Origin: Sphingobacterium kitahiroshimense
GTDB lineage: Bacteria; Bacteroidota; Bacteroidia; Sphingobacteriales; Sphingobacteriaceae
NCBI RefSeq assembly: GCF_025961315.1
Contig: NZ_JAOQNK010000001.1
Span: 5,704,001-5,768,000 of the forward strand
DNA length: 64,000 nucleotides
Direction: 5' to 3'
Positions 26,512-35,804 of this stretch are shown piece by piece. Both the position numbers and the translations under genes were made by a program. Numbering within the stretch: position 1 is the first letter of the stretch; the number at the start of each line of letters is the position of its first letter. The notes under the pieces are model-generated. The model searched no databases. It saw nothing but the letters and a program-made list of their open reading frames with translations, and had not been told where the DNA came from.

Positions 26512-26575
26512 AAAATACATATTATAGAAAAGGCCCGATATATAAATATCGGGCCTTTTCTATAATATGTATTTT
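26512..26575. terminator. 30-bp perfect hairpin between convergent genes
   Basis: Arms 26512-26541 and 26546-26575 are perfectly complementary over 30 bp with a 4-nt loop (ATAA); the GC-rich core is GGCCCGATAT. It can terminate the PurF-like gene on the plus strand and the MFS gene on the minus strand. Confidence 0.85.
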
Positions 26576-26626
26576 AAGTCAATTTTAATCTAAAATAATC
26601 GATTGTATACCTATTCGTTAGAACTG

Positions 26627-27838
26627 CTACAAACGTTTTAAAACAAAGTAAAATCCTACTGCAGTACACGCGAGAACGGCAGAGGTAGCCCACCAAAGTG
26701 TTGTGAATCCAAAGGATCCAACTATATTTGTCCCTAAAAGCGGTGAAAAAATATTCGCAGCAGAGAAGGCTAATGAATTGAAACCCATATAAGCTCCCTG
26801 TGTTTTGGCTGTTGACCTGTTTATGGTTACAGTTGCCATAAAAGGCAGTGTTAACATTTCGCCGATGCCAAACACGAAAAAAGTAACATAGAGCATGAAT
26901 ACCCCTGCATGTATATTGAACATGGCATAAGATATAGAACAGAAAAGCGTTCCGATTACCAATGTTTTTGTGATGGTCAATTTGTTTTCTGCAATATGTA
27001 CAATAAACATCTCTAAAAGAACGATAATTAAACCGCTCCAGCCCATTAAAAATCCGATCTCATGTTCATTTAAGTGATGCACTTCACGATAGAAAATAGG
27101 AAGTGTCGATATGAGTTGGAAAAAACATAATGAGAATATACAGCAAAGGATATTAAAGATGATAAATGGACTATCTTTATATGGATTTCGTTCTTTTTTA
27201 TGCTGCGATGTCGTGGTAACAGGTGCTGTTTTTAAAGTTTTTAAATTGTTTTTTTCCTTCTTATAGAAAAATAGAAAAAAGACAACCGCTGCCACTGCTG
27301 CCGCCATTGCATTTCCGTAGAATATCCAGTTAAAGGATATCCCTGCTAAAAAGCCACCAACCGCAGGTCCAATTGAAAACCCCAAATTAACCGCTAATCG
27401 ATTCAATGAAAAAGCACGTGTTATATTTTCAGGTTTTGCATAGCTTGCGACCGAAACCGAGTTGGCAGGTCTGAATGCGTCAAAGACAGCACTCAAAATA
27501 AAGATCATAATACCTAAAGACTCGACAGTCCTGAAGTAAGGAGTGATCAGAAATAGGGGAGCTGCTAATGTCAAACTGAGTAGCTGGACTTTAAAACTCC
27601 CAAATCGATCTGTCAGCCAACCTCCTACATATGAACCGCAAACAGATCCAAAGCCGAAACACATCAGAACAAGACCAACCTGTTTAATGTTGAAATTAAG
27701 AGCCTGGGTCATGTAAATTCCTAAAAATGGGATTACCATGCTTCCCATTCTGTTGATAAGCATTACAATTGCGAGCAACCATGCGGAGCGCGATAACCCT
27801 TTGAAGGATCCGATATAGATGGATAAAAGTTTTTTCAA
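26627..27838 (-). CDS. MFS transporter (drug/metabolite efflux type)
   Basis: The 403-residue protein has 12 predicted helices, motif A in GGWLTDRFGSFKVQL (about 73-87), and a Lys-rich central loop near 190-215, as in DHA1-type exporters such as MdtH. Substrate unknown. The start used is TTG at 27838; the next in-frame ATG would remove the first helix. It lies just downstream of the terminator of the 5'-nucleotidase genes. Confidence 0.85.
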   Translation of the reverse strand: MKKLLSIYIGSFKGLSRSAWLLAIVMLINRMGSMVIPFLGIYMTQALNFNIKQVGLVLMCFGFGSVCGSYVGGWLTDRFGSFKVQLLSLTLAAPLFLITPYFRTVESLGIMIFILSAVFDAFRPANSVSVASYAKPENITRAFSLNRLAVNLGFSIGPAVGGFLAGISFNWIFYGNAMAAAVAAVVFFLFFYKKEKNNLKTLKTAPVTTTSQHKKERNPYKDSPFIIFNILCCIFSLCFFQLISTLPIFYREVHHLNEHEIGFLMGWSGLIIVLLEMFIVHIAENKLTITKTLVIGTLFCSISYAMFNIHAGVFMLYVTFFVFGIGEMLTLPFMATVTINRSTAKTQGAYMGFNSLAFSAANIFSPLLGTNIVGSFGFTTLWWATSAVLACTAVGFYFVLKRL

Positions 27839-27848
27839 GTGAATATGT

Positions 27849-27885
27849 AAAAAAAGCCAAAGGAATAAATCATATCCCTTTGGCT
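27849..27885 (-). terminator. Terminator of the 5'-nucleotidase operon
   Basis: A 9-bp stem (AGCCAAAGG / CCTTTGGCT) with a T7 tract on the minus strand. Confidence 0.75.
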
Positions 27886-27902
27886 AGATAAAAATGTTAT
27901 TT

Positions 27903-28862
27903 TTAAACTAATTGGGATGCTTCGATAGAATTGTTAATTTCATAAGTTGAGGCTAACATATTCTTTTTACCTGTCGAAGGTTCAAAAATAATATCAACTC
28001 TTCCTAAATTTATTCCTGCAAAACCCACTTGGTTAACGGCTGTCTTTGTTCCCTTTAAGTTTGTTACAAAAGTAGGTTCTTTCAAAAAGGTATGCGTATG
28101 TCCACCAATGATTAAATCGATATCACTAGTCTTGGAAGCTAATACGAGGTCGGATACCTTCTCACTTTCGTATTGATAACCTAAATGAGATAGACAAATG
28201 ACAAGGTCACATTTATGCTTTTCCTTTAATTCTTTGACCACGCGGTTTGCAATAAGAATTGGATCCAGGTATTTCATGCCTTTGAAATTATTCGGATCAA
28301 CCAGCCCTTCAATATCTACCCCTAAACCAAAAACACCAATCTTCACTCCACCTTTTTTGAAGATGGTATAATCTTGTGTTTTTCCTTCCAGCACTGTTCC
28401 TGTGAAGTCATAGTTTGCCGTTAAAAAAGGAAATTTGGCGTGATCCAGATATTTGATAAGCCCATTTAACCCATTGTCAAATTCGTGATTACCAAATGTA
28501 CCCGCATCATATCCCAATTTGGTCATTAAGTCAAGCTCTAATTTCCCTCCAAACAGATTAAAATAGGGAGTACCTTGGAACATATCGCCTGCGTCCAACA
28601 AAAGAACATGATCTTCCTCAGCCCTTACTTTTTTGATAAGTGTACTTCTGCGTGCAACTCCTGCCAATCCTTGATATCTACCGCCATCCATAGGAAAGGG
28701 TTCAATTCTGCTGTGAACATCATTGGTATGTAGAATGGTTAATTTTATTTTTTTTGAACCTGCAAATGATGAGAATGGTAACGTACCAAGGGTTACTGCT
28801 GCAGAAAGGCCTGCGGCAGTCTTTATAAAGCCTCTTCTATTTAATGATTTTAACTCTTCCAT
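27903..28862 (-). CDS. Tat-exported metallophosphatase, catalytic half of a 5'-nucleotidase
   Basis: The 319-residue protein has a twin-arginine signal (LNRRGFIK at about 7-14, then a hydrophobic stretch to SFAGS). The calcineurin-like metallophosphoesterase domain carries LHTNDVHSRIEP, DAGDMFQGTP, FGNHEFDNG and GGHTHTFL, all expected metal-binding blocks of UshA-type enzymes. The C-terminal nucleotide-specificity domain is absent here and encoded by the preceding gene, which overlaps it by 26 bp. Together they probably hydrolyse nucleotides or UDP-sugars in the periplasm. Confidence 0.92.
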   Translation of the reverse strand: MEELKSLNRRGFIKTAAGLSAAVTLGTLPFSSFAGSKKIKLTILHTNDVHSRIEPFPMDGGRYQGLAGVARRSTLIKKVRAEEDHVLLLDAGDMFQGTPYFNLFGGKLELDLMTKLGYDAGTFGNHEFDNGLNGLIKYLDHAKFPFLTANYDFTGTVLEGKTQDYTIFKKGGVKIGVFGLGVDIEGLVDPNNFKGMKYLDPILIANRVVKELKEKHKCDLVICLSHLGYQYESEKVSDLVLASKTSDIDLIIGGHTHTFLKEPTFVTNLKGTKTAVNQVGFAGINLGRVDIIFEPSTGKKNMLASTYEINNSIEASQLV

Positions 28863-29601
28863 CTAATTGCATATTAATTTTTTGACCATTTTTTGTAAAG
28901 CTGGAAATAAAGTCCATCAAGCTTTCCCTTACTTTTTGAGGATAATCAGTTCTTTTAAGCGCATGTGTAAATAAATCTAAATTGTCTCCTCCATTCGCTA
29001 GGTAATCATAGGTGACTACTTTATAGGTTTTATTTTTGTCTATATCTTTTCCCTGTACCTGAATATTTATTGGCTTTTTATCTTGGATAGATAAGGTAAT
29101 TCCTGAAACAGGTTGCCCCCCTGTTGCCGCTATAAAGTTGGCGAGTTGTTCAATTTGTTCACCGCTCAGCTCCATCACTGTAAGCTGATTTTCAAATGGC
29201 ATAACCTCAAAAACACTCTCTACAGTAATATCTCCCGCTTTTATTTCATTGCGAATACCGCCCTTTGTTGCAAAAGCGATATCAGCCTTGTTGTTGATTT
29301 TTTCACTGGCAACCAATAGCGCTTGTGTAAAGAAATTTCCCATTAAAGTTTCAGGAGTCTTTTCTTTAGTCAATGCAACTTCCGAGAAGCCGATTACCCG
29401 GTTCATCTCTGCCTGCATTTGCTTTTTATAGGGACTATAAATAGCTACGATCGCGGTATCCTCAACGGTGCTTTTATTGATCTCGTATTGCTTAAAGTCC
29501 TTTTGGACAGGACTTAATTTTTTGCTGCAAGATGTGCTAAGTAAAATAGCTAAAAACCCGAAGGTTACATATTGAAGTTGATGTATAGTAAGTTTCATCA
29601 T
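28837..29601 (-). CDS. 5'-nucleotidase C-terminal-domain lipoprotein
   Basis: The 254-residue protein has a Sec lipoprotein signal (AILLSTSCSKK, Cys near 25) and then a stand-alone 5_nucleotid_C domain: GNFFTQALLVASEKINNKADIAF, KGGIRNEIKAGDITVESVFEVMPFENQL, and YLANGGDNLDLF, the substrate-binding and aromatic-stacking blocks of UshA. It has no catalytic domain. It is the first gene of the pair and overlaps the catalytic gene by 26 bp. Confidence 0.92.
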   Translation of the reverse strand: MMKLTIHQLQYVTFGFLAILLSTSCSKKLSPVQKDFKQYEINKSTVEDTAIVAIYSPYKKQMQAEMNRVIGFSEVALTKEKTPETLMGNFFTQALLVASEKINNKADIAFATKGGIRNEIKAGDITVESVFEVMPFENQLTVMELSGEQIEQLANFIAATGGQPVSGITLSIQDKKPINIQVQGKDIDKNKTYKVVTYDYLANGGDNLDLFTHALKRTDYPQKVRESLMDFISSFTKNGQKINMQLDGRVKIIK

Positions 29602-29620
29602 GTAATAAGTGTTTTCGGTA

Positions 29621-29628
29621 CAAATGTA
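29621..29628 (-). promoter_or_regulatory. -7 promoter element (TACATTTG) of the 5'-nucleotidase pair
   Basis: A consensus element on the minus strand, 19 nt upstream of the ATG at 29601. Confidence 0.55.
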
Positions 29629-29630
29629 GA

Positions 29631-29666
29631 TAATAAAAGCCTAACATTTTTGTTAAGCTTTTATTA
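29631..29666 (-). terminator. Terminator of lrp-eamA
   Basis: An approximately 16-bp stem with one mismatch and a 4-nt loop, 26 nt after the EamA stop codon. Confidence 0.7.
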
Positions 29667-29692
29667 TCAATATGCAAAAGAAGGCGCTTTTT

Positions 29693-30760
29693 CTAATTGG
29701 CAACCTCTGTTTTTTTAATGTCTTTTCTGACCACAGCATCTCTTTGATTTCTCAATCGTATTGATTTCCGACGATCTGCAATGGTTGTTTTTGTGATTTT
29801 TGCAACCATTTTATTATTCTTATATAATTTCCAGTTCATCAGCAATACGGAAACCAATATAATAACTAGGCCTATTACTTGTATGTATGTCACGGCATGG
29901 CTACTGAAAAAGTAACTTAATACCAATGCTACAATAGGATTAACATAGGCATATGTACTTACTTCCGTAGCAGGTCTTACTGATAGCAACCAGATGTAAG
30001 AACTGAATGCTAAAATAGATCCAAAAACAATTAAGTACGATATATTAAACCAGTCGATAGGCGTTACCTGTTGAAAACTAAAATGAGCAAATTCACCATT
30101 TAAGCTGGCAACAATTGTAAATAATACACCTGCTGTAATCATCTGCCATGCAGTCTTTACGGAGACATGTAAATCTTCCGTCTCTTCTTGCTGGCTTTTC
30201 TTCTGGTATTTGGAATATAATGAACCTGCAGTCCAGGCGATAGATCCAAGCACCATAATCACTAAAGCAATAACGGTTATTTCTTTATTTGCAGAAGATT
30301 TGCTTGCGATGATTTGCTCTACAAAGAGTAAAACAACACCAGCAAAACCTAAAATCAAACCAGCGATGGTAGATTTACTGCTGAAATTTTCTTTCCATTT
30401 TGGTTTATCAAGAATAACAAACCAAATCGCCGCTGCTGCCGCAATAATCGCCGCAACACCACCTGAAACATATTGCTCTGCCCAGATAAGACCACCCATA
30501 TCAATAAATAAGAGTAAAAATCCGACAACAATAGAATCGCGGATTGCTCTCTTGTTGAATATTTTATAACCCTTCAATACACAGTACCCCATCAGCAAAA
30601 TACTTGCAGTAATAAACCTAAAAGATCCTAAAATGAATGGCGGGAAACTGTGTAGCGCTTTTTCAATAAAGAAAAAAGTCGACCCCCATACAATGTATAC
30701 GACAGCATACGCGAGTACGATCATTAAAGGGCTTGCTTGTTGTACTTTATTATTTAACAT
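29693..30760 (-). CDS. EamA-family (DMT) exporter
   Basis: The 355-residue membrane protein has ten predicted helices in two EamA repeats (YIVWGSTFFFIEKAL near the N-terminus, and PATEVSTYAYVNPIVALVLSYFF in the second repeat). It ends in a long basic tail (about 315-355). Family members export amino acids and related metabolites. An Lrp/AsnC gene lies 20 nt upstream in the same direction, suggesting amino-acid-responsive control of an exporter. The basic C-terminal extension is longer than usual. Confidence 0.9.
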   Translation of the reverse strand: MLNNKVQQASPLMIVLAYAVVYIVWGSTFFFIEKALHSFPPFILGSFRFITASILLMGYCVLKGYKIFNKRAIRDSIVVGFLLLFIDMGGLIWAEQYVSGGVAAIIAAAAAIWFVILDKPKWKENFSSKSTIAGLILGFAGVVLLFVEQIIASKSSANKEITVIALVIMVLGSIAWTAGSLYSKYQKKSQQEETEDLHVSVKTAWQMITAGVLFTIVASLNGEFAHFSFQQVTPIDWFNISYLIVFGSILAFSSYIWLLSVRPATEVSTYAYVNPIVALVLSYFFSSHAVTYIQVIGLVIILVSVLLMNWKLYKNNKMVAKITKTTIADRRKSIRLRNQRDAVVRKDIKKTEVAN

Positions 30761-30780
30761 CTCTCTATTCCTTTCCTAAA

Positions 30781-31254
30781 TTATTCCGGTATAACTAATT
30801 GTTGTTCTTCTTTCACTGTTTGCAAAACAATTGTGGTTCTTGTTGAAATTATTCCTTCAATTTTTCCCAAAGTGTTACGCATCAAATCGACTAACGCAGT
30901 AGAATCAGCCGTCCGAACTTTGATTAGGTAACCATCATCTCCAGCAATATCATGCACTTCCTGCACTTCGGGTATCTCTGCTAGAAGAATACCGACTTTC
31001 TGTTCTCCAATTATATCGTTCGCTTTGATAAATATAAACGATAGTAATTTCTGATCAATTGCCGCTGGATTTATCTTGGCGTTGTATTGTAGGATTACAT
31101 TTTTTTGCTCTAATTTTTTAACACGTTCTAAAATCGCAGAAGGAGCCATACTAAGCTCTCTTGCTATATCAGCATTATTGATTCGAGCATTATCCTGCAT
31201 TAAACGCAAGATTTTGAAATCTACATGATCTAAATTATATTCTACTTTTGTCAT
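30781..31254 (-). CDS. Lrp/AsnC-family regulator
   Basis: The 157-residue protein has an AsnC-type helix-turn-helix (NNADIARELSMAPSAILERVKKLE, about 24-47 in the sequence) and a C-terminal RAM ligand-binding domain (EVQEVHDIAGDDGYLIKVRTADSTAL). It probably senses an amino acid and controls the exporter gene 20 nt downstream. The ATG at 31254 was chosen over one at 31293 because the promoter element at 31263-31270 lies between them. Confidence 0.92.
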   Translation of the reverse strand: MTKVEYNLDHVDFKILRLMQDNARINNADIARELSMAPSAILERVKKLEQKNVILQYNAKINPAAIDQKLLSFIFIKANDIIGEQKVGILLAEIPEVQEVHDIAGDDGYLIKVRTADSTALVDLMRNTLGKIEGIISTRTTIVLQTVKEEQQLVIPE

Positions 31255-31262
31255 ATCGAATG

Positions 31263-31270
31263 CAAAGGTA
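31263..31270 (-). promoter_or_regulatory. -7 promoter element (TACCTTTG) of lrp-eamA
   Basis: A consensus element on the minus strand, 8 nt from the ATG at 31254. Confidence 0.55.
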
Positions 31271-31461
31271 GTGATATTTCGAATAATATTCAAATTATTT
31301 AGTTAAATTCAGAATATAATTCTATTTGCGAGGATATTTTTTTTAGAACAAATAGTCTTTTCACTAGCCTGAGCACTAGTTTTTTTTATTTAATAATCTG
31401 ATTATTAGGGTATTTGTGTTCTTTTGAATTATCTTTGGTATTTTAGGTGTCTCATCGAATA

Positions 31462-31980
31462 TTATTCGCTAAAGGTTTCCATCGAGTATTTTTCACGTAA
31501 TATTTTAATGATATAACTGGTGCTAAGGGTGACAATCAATCCTATGAGACAACCAATAGTGACACAGGCGAAACGATCGAGTGCGGCAACATATGACTTT
31601 AATTGATGTTCATGAACCACGACAATGATCATGGCTACCATTGCTGTACGGGCCACACTTAGGATATTGAATAACCTGCATATAGCGACGGATGTGATGA
31701 CACCCAAAAGCATAGACCACATCTGAGGAAGATTGGTAAAATAAAACAGTATACCCGTCGCCGAACCAATAAAATTAGACTTAGTTCTATCAAAAGCAAT
31801 TTTTGTTGCTTCATTATCATCCGGAGAAATCACTAAAACAATAGAAATTAAAGCCCATATTGCTGAATATTCAGGAAAGCTGATATATAAAAAGTAACCA
31901 ATAGAAAAACCGATCAAAATACGAATCAGATAGATGATGAAGTCGGAGTGAAGGCTATATCGCATGAGGGTTTTACGCAT
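31462..31980 (-). CDS. FUSC-like / aromatic-acid-exporter-type membrane protein
   Basis: The 172-residue protein has five or six hydrophobic segments and the FUSC_2-like stretch FPEYSAIWALISIVLVISPDDNEATKIAFDRTKSNFIGSATGI (in parts), a pattern seen in YccS/aromatic-acid-exporter proteins. It is half the size of full FUSC proteins and lacks a cytoplasmic domain, so it may be a minimal form. Function unknown. The ATG at 31980 was chosen because the promoter element at 31998-32005 excludes the start at 32025. Confidence 0.75.
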   Translation of the reverse strand: MRKTLMRYSLHSDFIIYLIRILIGFSIGYFLYISFPEYSAIWALISIVLVISPDDNEATKIAFDRTKSNFIGSATGILFYFTNLPQMWSMLLGVITSVAICRLFNILSVARTAMVAMIIVVVHEHQLKSYVAALDRFACVTIGCLIGLIVTLSTSYIIKILREKYSMETFSE

Positions 31981-31997
31981 CTTAAAATATTTTACTG

Positions 31998-32005
31998 CAA
32001 AAGTA
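31998..32005 (-). promoter_or_regulatory. -7 promoter element (TACTTTTG)
   Basis: A consensus element on the minus strand, 17 nt before the ATG at 31980. Confidence 0.5.
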
Positions 32006-32112
32006 CATCTTATTTGCAGCATCAAAAAATCATATACATGCGTTTTTATGCATGTTTAATATTGTTTTTTCATTTTCTTGCATTATCAATTCTTTTCATT
32101 ATTTAAAATAGT

Positions 32113-32120
32113 TAGATTTG
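32113..32120 (+). promoter_or_regulatory. -7 promoter element (TAGATTTG)
   Basis: A consensus element, 22 nt upstream of the GTG at 32143. Confidence 0.5.
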
Positions 32121-32142
32121 TTGATACAAATTATACCATACT

Positions 32143-35061
32143 GTGAAGGAAAATATTTCTTTAGATCAATTATCGCAATCTTTAACGGGGGACTTGTATT
32201 ATGATGATTCTGCTTATCACCATACCATCCGTCTTGCCTATTCCACTGATGCATCCGTGTACCAAGAACTACCTTTAGCTGTAGCGATTCCCAGAAATAG
32301 TGGAGATATCAAAATTTTAATACAGTTTGCATCTGCAAACGGCATTACGATTATTCCGAGGACAGCAGGTACATCCTTAGCTGGTCAGGTTGTTGGAAAT
32401 GGTATCGTTATGGATATCTCGAAGTCTTTTAATAAGATACTTGAATTAAATGTCGAAGAACAATGGGTGCGTGTTCAACCTGGTGTTATTCGTGATGATC
32501 TCAATCATTACCTCAAACCATTTGGCTTCATGTTTGGTCCAGAAACCTCAACAGCAAGTCGTGCGATGATTGGTGGAATGATCGGTAATAATTCCTCCGG
32601 ATTACATTCCATTGTATGGGGCGATACCCGTCAAAATTTATTAACAGCGAATGTCATATTAGATGATCAGTCTGAGGTCGTATTTGAAGCGTTGGACGAA
32701 GCATCTTATTTCAAGAAATTAATACAAAAAGATAGGGAAGGTGCAATTTACCGCGAATTGAATGCGATGTTGACAGTGGAAGAAAATATGCAGGCAATAG
32801 CATCGGGATACCCCAAGCGGTCGATAACAAGACGAAATACAGGATATGCACTGGATATGGTATCGGATAAAACTGCTCCTTTCAATATGTGCCGTCTATT
32901 AGCTGGTTCTGAAGGAACCCTAGCGATCGTTACAGAGGCCAAGTTGCAATTATTACCATTACCGCCTAAAGAATTAGGTCTCCTATGTATCCACTTTGAC
33001 GATATGATTGCGTGTATGGAAGGTAATGTGATTGCTTTGTCACATAATCCCGAAGCCTCGGAACTTGTCGATAAGTATATCATGGATTTTACTGTCGGGC
33101 ACCCCACTTATCAATATAATCGTTTTTTTATAGAAGGTGATCCCAAAGCTTTGCTTATAGTGGAGTTCAGAGGAAATACGCCAGATGAAGTGGAAGCAAA
33201 GGCGATGGCATTGAAGGCCGCGTTGATTGAAAAGCATTTGGGTTATGCTTATCCATATATAACAGGTGAGCAGACCAATTTGGTTTGGGATGTACGGAAG
33301 GCGGGTTTAGGGTTAATCCGTAATTTACCCGGAGATAGTCAGCCGGTTAATTTGATTGAGGATTGTGCGGTTTCTCCGGAAGATTTACCTGCATATGTAG
33401 CAGATATTCAAAATTTATTGATTGCAGAGGGAGTTCACGCATCTTATTACGCGCATGCTGGAGCAGGAGAACTCCATATTGAGCCTTTTGTTAATTTAAA
33501 AACAGAATCGGGGGTAAAAACTTTTCGCTCGATCTTAGAAAAGACAACAGATTTAGTTTTAAAATACAATGGATCTTTAAGTGGTGAGCATGGTGATGGT
33601 CGTCTGAGAGGTGAGTTTATTGAGAAAGTTTTAGGAGGAAAAGTCTTTAAACTCATTGAGCAGGTTAAAGAAATATTTGATCCTAAAGGCGTATTTAATG
33701 CCAATAAGATTGTAAATACACCACCAATGGACACCCATCTCCGTTATGATAATAATAAAAATACAACACAGATAAAGACCTATTTCGATTTTTCGAAAGA
33801 GGAAAGTATCCTACGTCTGGCCGAGAAGTGTTCCGGATCAGGTGACTGCCGAAAAACAGAAATTACCGGTGGAACGATGTGTCCCTCTTTTATGGCTACA
33901 CGCGATGAAAAGGATACGACACGCGCCCGTGCCAATATGTTGCGTCAATTTTTGACAAATTCAACAAAAGAGAACCGGTTTGACCATGAAGAATTAAAAG
34001 AAGTGATGGACTTATGTTTATCATGTAAAGGTTGCAAAACTGAATGCCCTTCTAGTGTTGATGTAGCTAAGATGAAAGCCGAGTTTTTACAACATTATTA
34101 CGATGAGCATGGTGTGCCCTTCCGGTCGCGAGTGATTGCAAATTTCACAGAATCTCAAAAATTAGGATCACTGGTAGCGCCCTTATACAACTTTGTTGTC
34201 AAAAATGACTTTTTAGCTGGCCTTGTAAAAAGAACCATTGGTTTTGCCCCTAAGAGATCACTGCCGTTGGTAGCTGGTACTACATTGTCACAATGGGTGA
34301 GAAAACAGAAAAACAAGACAGATGCAAAGCGGCGCGTATACTTATTCGCAGATGAATTTACAGAATATAACGATGCCGAAATAGGTATTACAGCATATAA
34401 ATTACTAACTGCTTTAGGCTATGAAGTGATTATTCCAAAACATATTGAGAGTGGCCGAACTTATCTTTCAAAAGGTCTGGTTAAAGAAGCGAAGAAGATC
34501 GCTAATAAAAATATTACTTTTTTGAAAGATCTAATAACAGAGGAGACCCCCTTATTAGGAATAGAACCATCGGGTATCATTACCTTTAGAGATGAATATC
34601 TTTCTTTGGTAGATTCGGATCTCTATGAAGATGCAAGTAGAGTAGCTAAAAATGCATTGATGTTTGATGAGTTTTTACTGAAAGAGATTGAAGCTGGCCG
34701 TATTCAAAAAGAGCAGTTCAGTACGCGTGAGAAAACAATTAAGTTGCATGGACATTGCTATCAAAAAGCATTTCATTTAGTAGAAACAACAGAGAAAGTC
34801 TTGTCATTTCCTCAAAACTACCAAGTAGAGGTGATTCCATCAGGTTGTTGTGGTATGGCGGGATCATTTGGTTATGAAAAAGAACACTACGACATCTCGA
34901 TGAAAGTAGCAGAATTGGTTTTGTTGCCTACTGTCCGAAATACGGATTCTTCTACATGGATTGCTGCGGCAGGTACATCTTGCCGGCACCAGATTAAAGA
35001 TGGAGCGGCAAGACATTCTTACCACCCTGTAGAAATCTTATATGATGCTTTAATTAAGTAA
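32143..35061 (+). CDS. FAD/Fe-S oxidoreductase fusion (GlcD-GlcF / D-lactate dehydrogenase-like)
   Basis: The 972-residue protein joins an FAD-binding PCMH domain (TIIPRTAGTSLAGQVVGNG near 66-84, GGMIGNNSSGLHS near 147-159), a FAD-oxidase C-terminal domain (GEHGDGR near 485), two ferredoxin-like Cys clusters (CSGSGDC near 562, then CLSCKGCKTECP near 624-635), and a C-terminal cysteine-rich domain with SGCCGMAGSFGYE near 900. This layout is that of YdiJ/Dld-type 2-hydroxyacid dehydrogenases, which oxidise D-lactate, glycolate or D-2-hydroxyglutarate and pass electrons to the quinone pool. The start is GTG. The substrate is unresolved. Confidence 0.9.
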   Translation: MKENISLDQLSQSLTGDLYYDDSAYHHTIRLAYSTDASVYQELPLAVAIPRNSGDIKILIQFASANGITIIPRTAGTSLAGQVVGNGIVMDISKSFNKILELNVEEQWVRVQPGVIRDDLNHYLKPFGFMFGPETSTASRAMIGGMIGNNSSGLHSIVWGDTRQNLLTANVILDDQSEVVFEALDEASYFKKLIQKDREGAIYRELNAMLTVEENMQAIASGYPKRSITRRNTGYALDMVSDKTAPFNMCRLLAGSEGTLAIVTEAKLQLLPLPPKELGLLCIHFDDMIACMEGNVIALSHNPEASELVDKYIMDFTVGHPTYQYNRFFIEGDPKALLIVEFRGNTPDEVEAKAMALKAALIEKHLGYAYPYITGEQTNLVWDVRKAGLGLIRNLPGDSQPVNLIEDCAVSPEDLPAYVADIQNLLIAEGVHASYYAHAGAGELHIEPFVNLKTESGVKTFRSILEKTTDLVLKYNGSLSGEHGDGRLRGEFIEKVLGGKVFKLIEQVKEIFDPKGVFNANKIVNTPPMDTHLRYDNNKNTTQIKTYFDFSKEESILRLAEKCSGSGDCRKTEITGGTMCPSFMATRDEKDTTRARANMLRQFLTNSTKENRFDHEELKEVMDLCLSCKGCKTECPSSVDVAKMKAEFLQHYYDEHGVPFRSRVIANFTESQKLGSLVAPLYNFVVKNDFLAGLVKRTIGFAPKRSLPLVAGTTLSQWVRKQKNKTDAKRRVYLFADEFTEYNDAEIGITAYKLLTALGYEVIIPKHIESGRTYLSKGLVKEAKKIANKNITFLKDLITEETPLLGIEPSGIITFRDEYLSLVDSDLYEDASRVAKNALMFDEFLLKEIEAGRIQKEQFSTREKTIKLHGHCYQKAFHLVETTEKVLSFPQNYQVEVIPSGCCGMAGSFGYEKEHYDISMKVAELVLLPTVRNTDSSTWIAAAGTSCRHQIKDGAARHSYHPVEILYDALIK

Positions 35062-35085
35062 AACAATCAATCTATTTTATTTGTT

Positions 35086-35128
35086 TATCAGTAAAAATCG
35101 TTAGTTTTAGTAAACGATTTTACTGATA
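35086..35128. repeat. Inverted repeat between the oxidoreductase and lipoprotein genes
   Basis: A long imperfect hairpin with one bulged A (TATCAGTAAAAATCGTT and its near complement) lies 20 nt before the lipoprotein ATG. It lacks a T-tract, so it may be a weak terminator or part of the lipoprotein leader. Confidence 0.5.
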
Positions 35129-35147
35129 AACATAATTACTGAAAAAG

Positions 35148-35783
35148 ATGAGAAAAATAAATCAAATTGCTGTTCTATCTGCGTTAGCTTTTGCGACAGC
35201 ATGTGGCAACACTACCCAAAACCAACAAGGTGGCGATAAATCAAAAAAAAGTAACATTCCTATTGAGGAATTGACCATTGATGGACCTGTCAAAAATAAT
35301 AAACATCTTTTCTTACGTATTGTTGATGATGTGAAAACGGATTCTAGTTACATCTATACGGCTAAAAGTACCTTCAAAGGAGATACTGTTGGATTGAAAG
35401 TAGAAGTCGTAAATCTTATCCCTGCCGGAATTATTGATGATGTCGCTAATGAAGATGTTGGTTTTACAAAAGGTAAAATTAAAATTTCTTCTTTAGGTGC
35501 AGAGAGTGATGCTTTTATAAAAGCATTGGGTAAAATATATGAAGTACCAGCTTCTGGTCCTTTCGCAAGTGCAACATTGGTACCGACAGTTTTCTCTTCA
35601 AATAAAGTAAATGCTGATCTTGATAAAACAGCAACTTATAGCTTTAAATTATTTTTAGAGCAAAAGTCAGGAGAACCGGCTGAAATGTTTTTCAACATTG
35701 ATACGTATAAAAAATCTTTAGAATTTAAAGAGAAAGATCCTAAATTCCGCGCTCCGTTTATTTCCGCACTGGAAGGTAAATAA
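35148..35783 (+). CDS. Lipoprotein of unknown function
   Basis: The 211-residue protein has a lipoprotein signal (AFATACGN, Cys at 19), a short polar Gln/Lys linker, and then a beta-rich domain of about 165 residues with no motif I recognise. It is probably anchored to the outer membrane facing the periplasm. It follows the oxidoreductase gene after 86 bp that hold an inverted repeat and ends in a strong bidirectional terminator. Confidence 0.75.
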   Translation: MRKINQIAVLSALAFATACGNTTQNQQGGDKSKKSNIPIEELTIDGPVKNNKHLFLRIVDDVKTDSSYIYTAKSTFKGDTVGLKVEVVNLIPAGIIDDVANEDVGFTKGKIKISSLGAESDAFIKALGKIYEVPASGPFASATLVPTVFSSNKVNADLDKTATYSFKLFLEQKSGEPAEMFFNIDTYKKSLEFKEKDPKFRAPFISALEGK

Positions 35784-35804
35784 GCTTTAAAATCATATTA
35801 TAAA

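Noticed and set aside
31366..31440. Direct/inverted CACTAG repeat with T8, and a TATCTTTG on the plus strand
   Set aside because: The stem is only about 5 bp, and the promoter-like element points into the antisense of the FUSC-like gene with no ORF.
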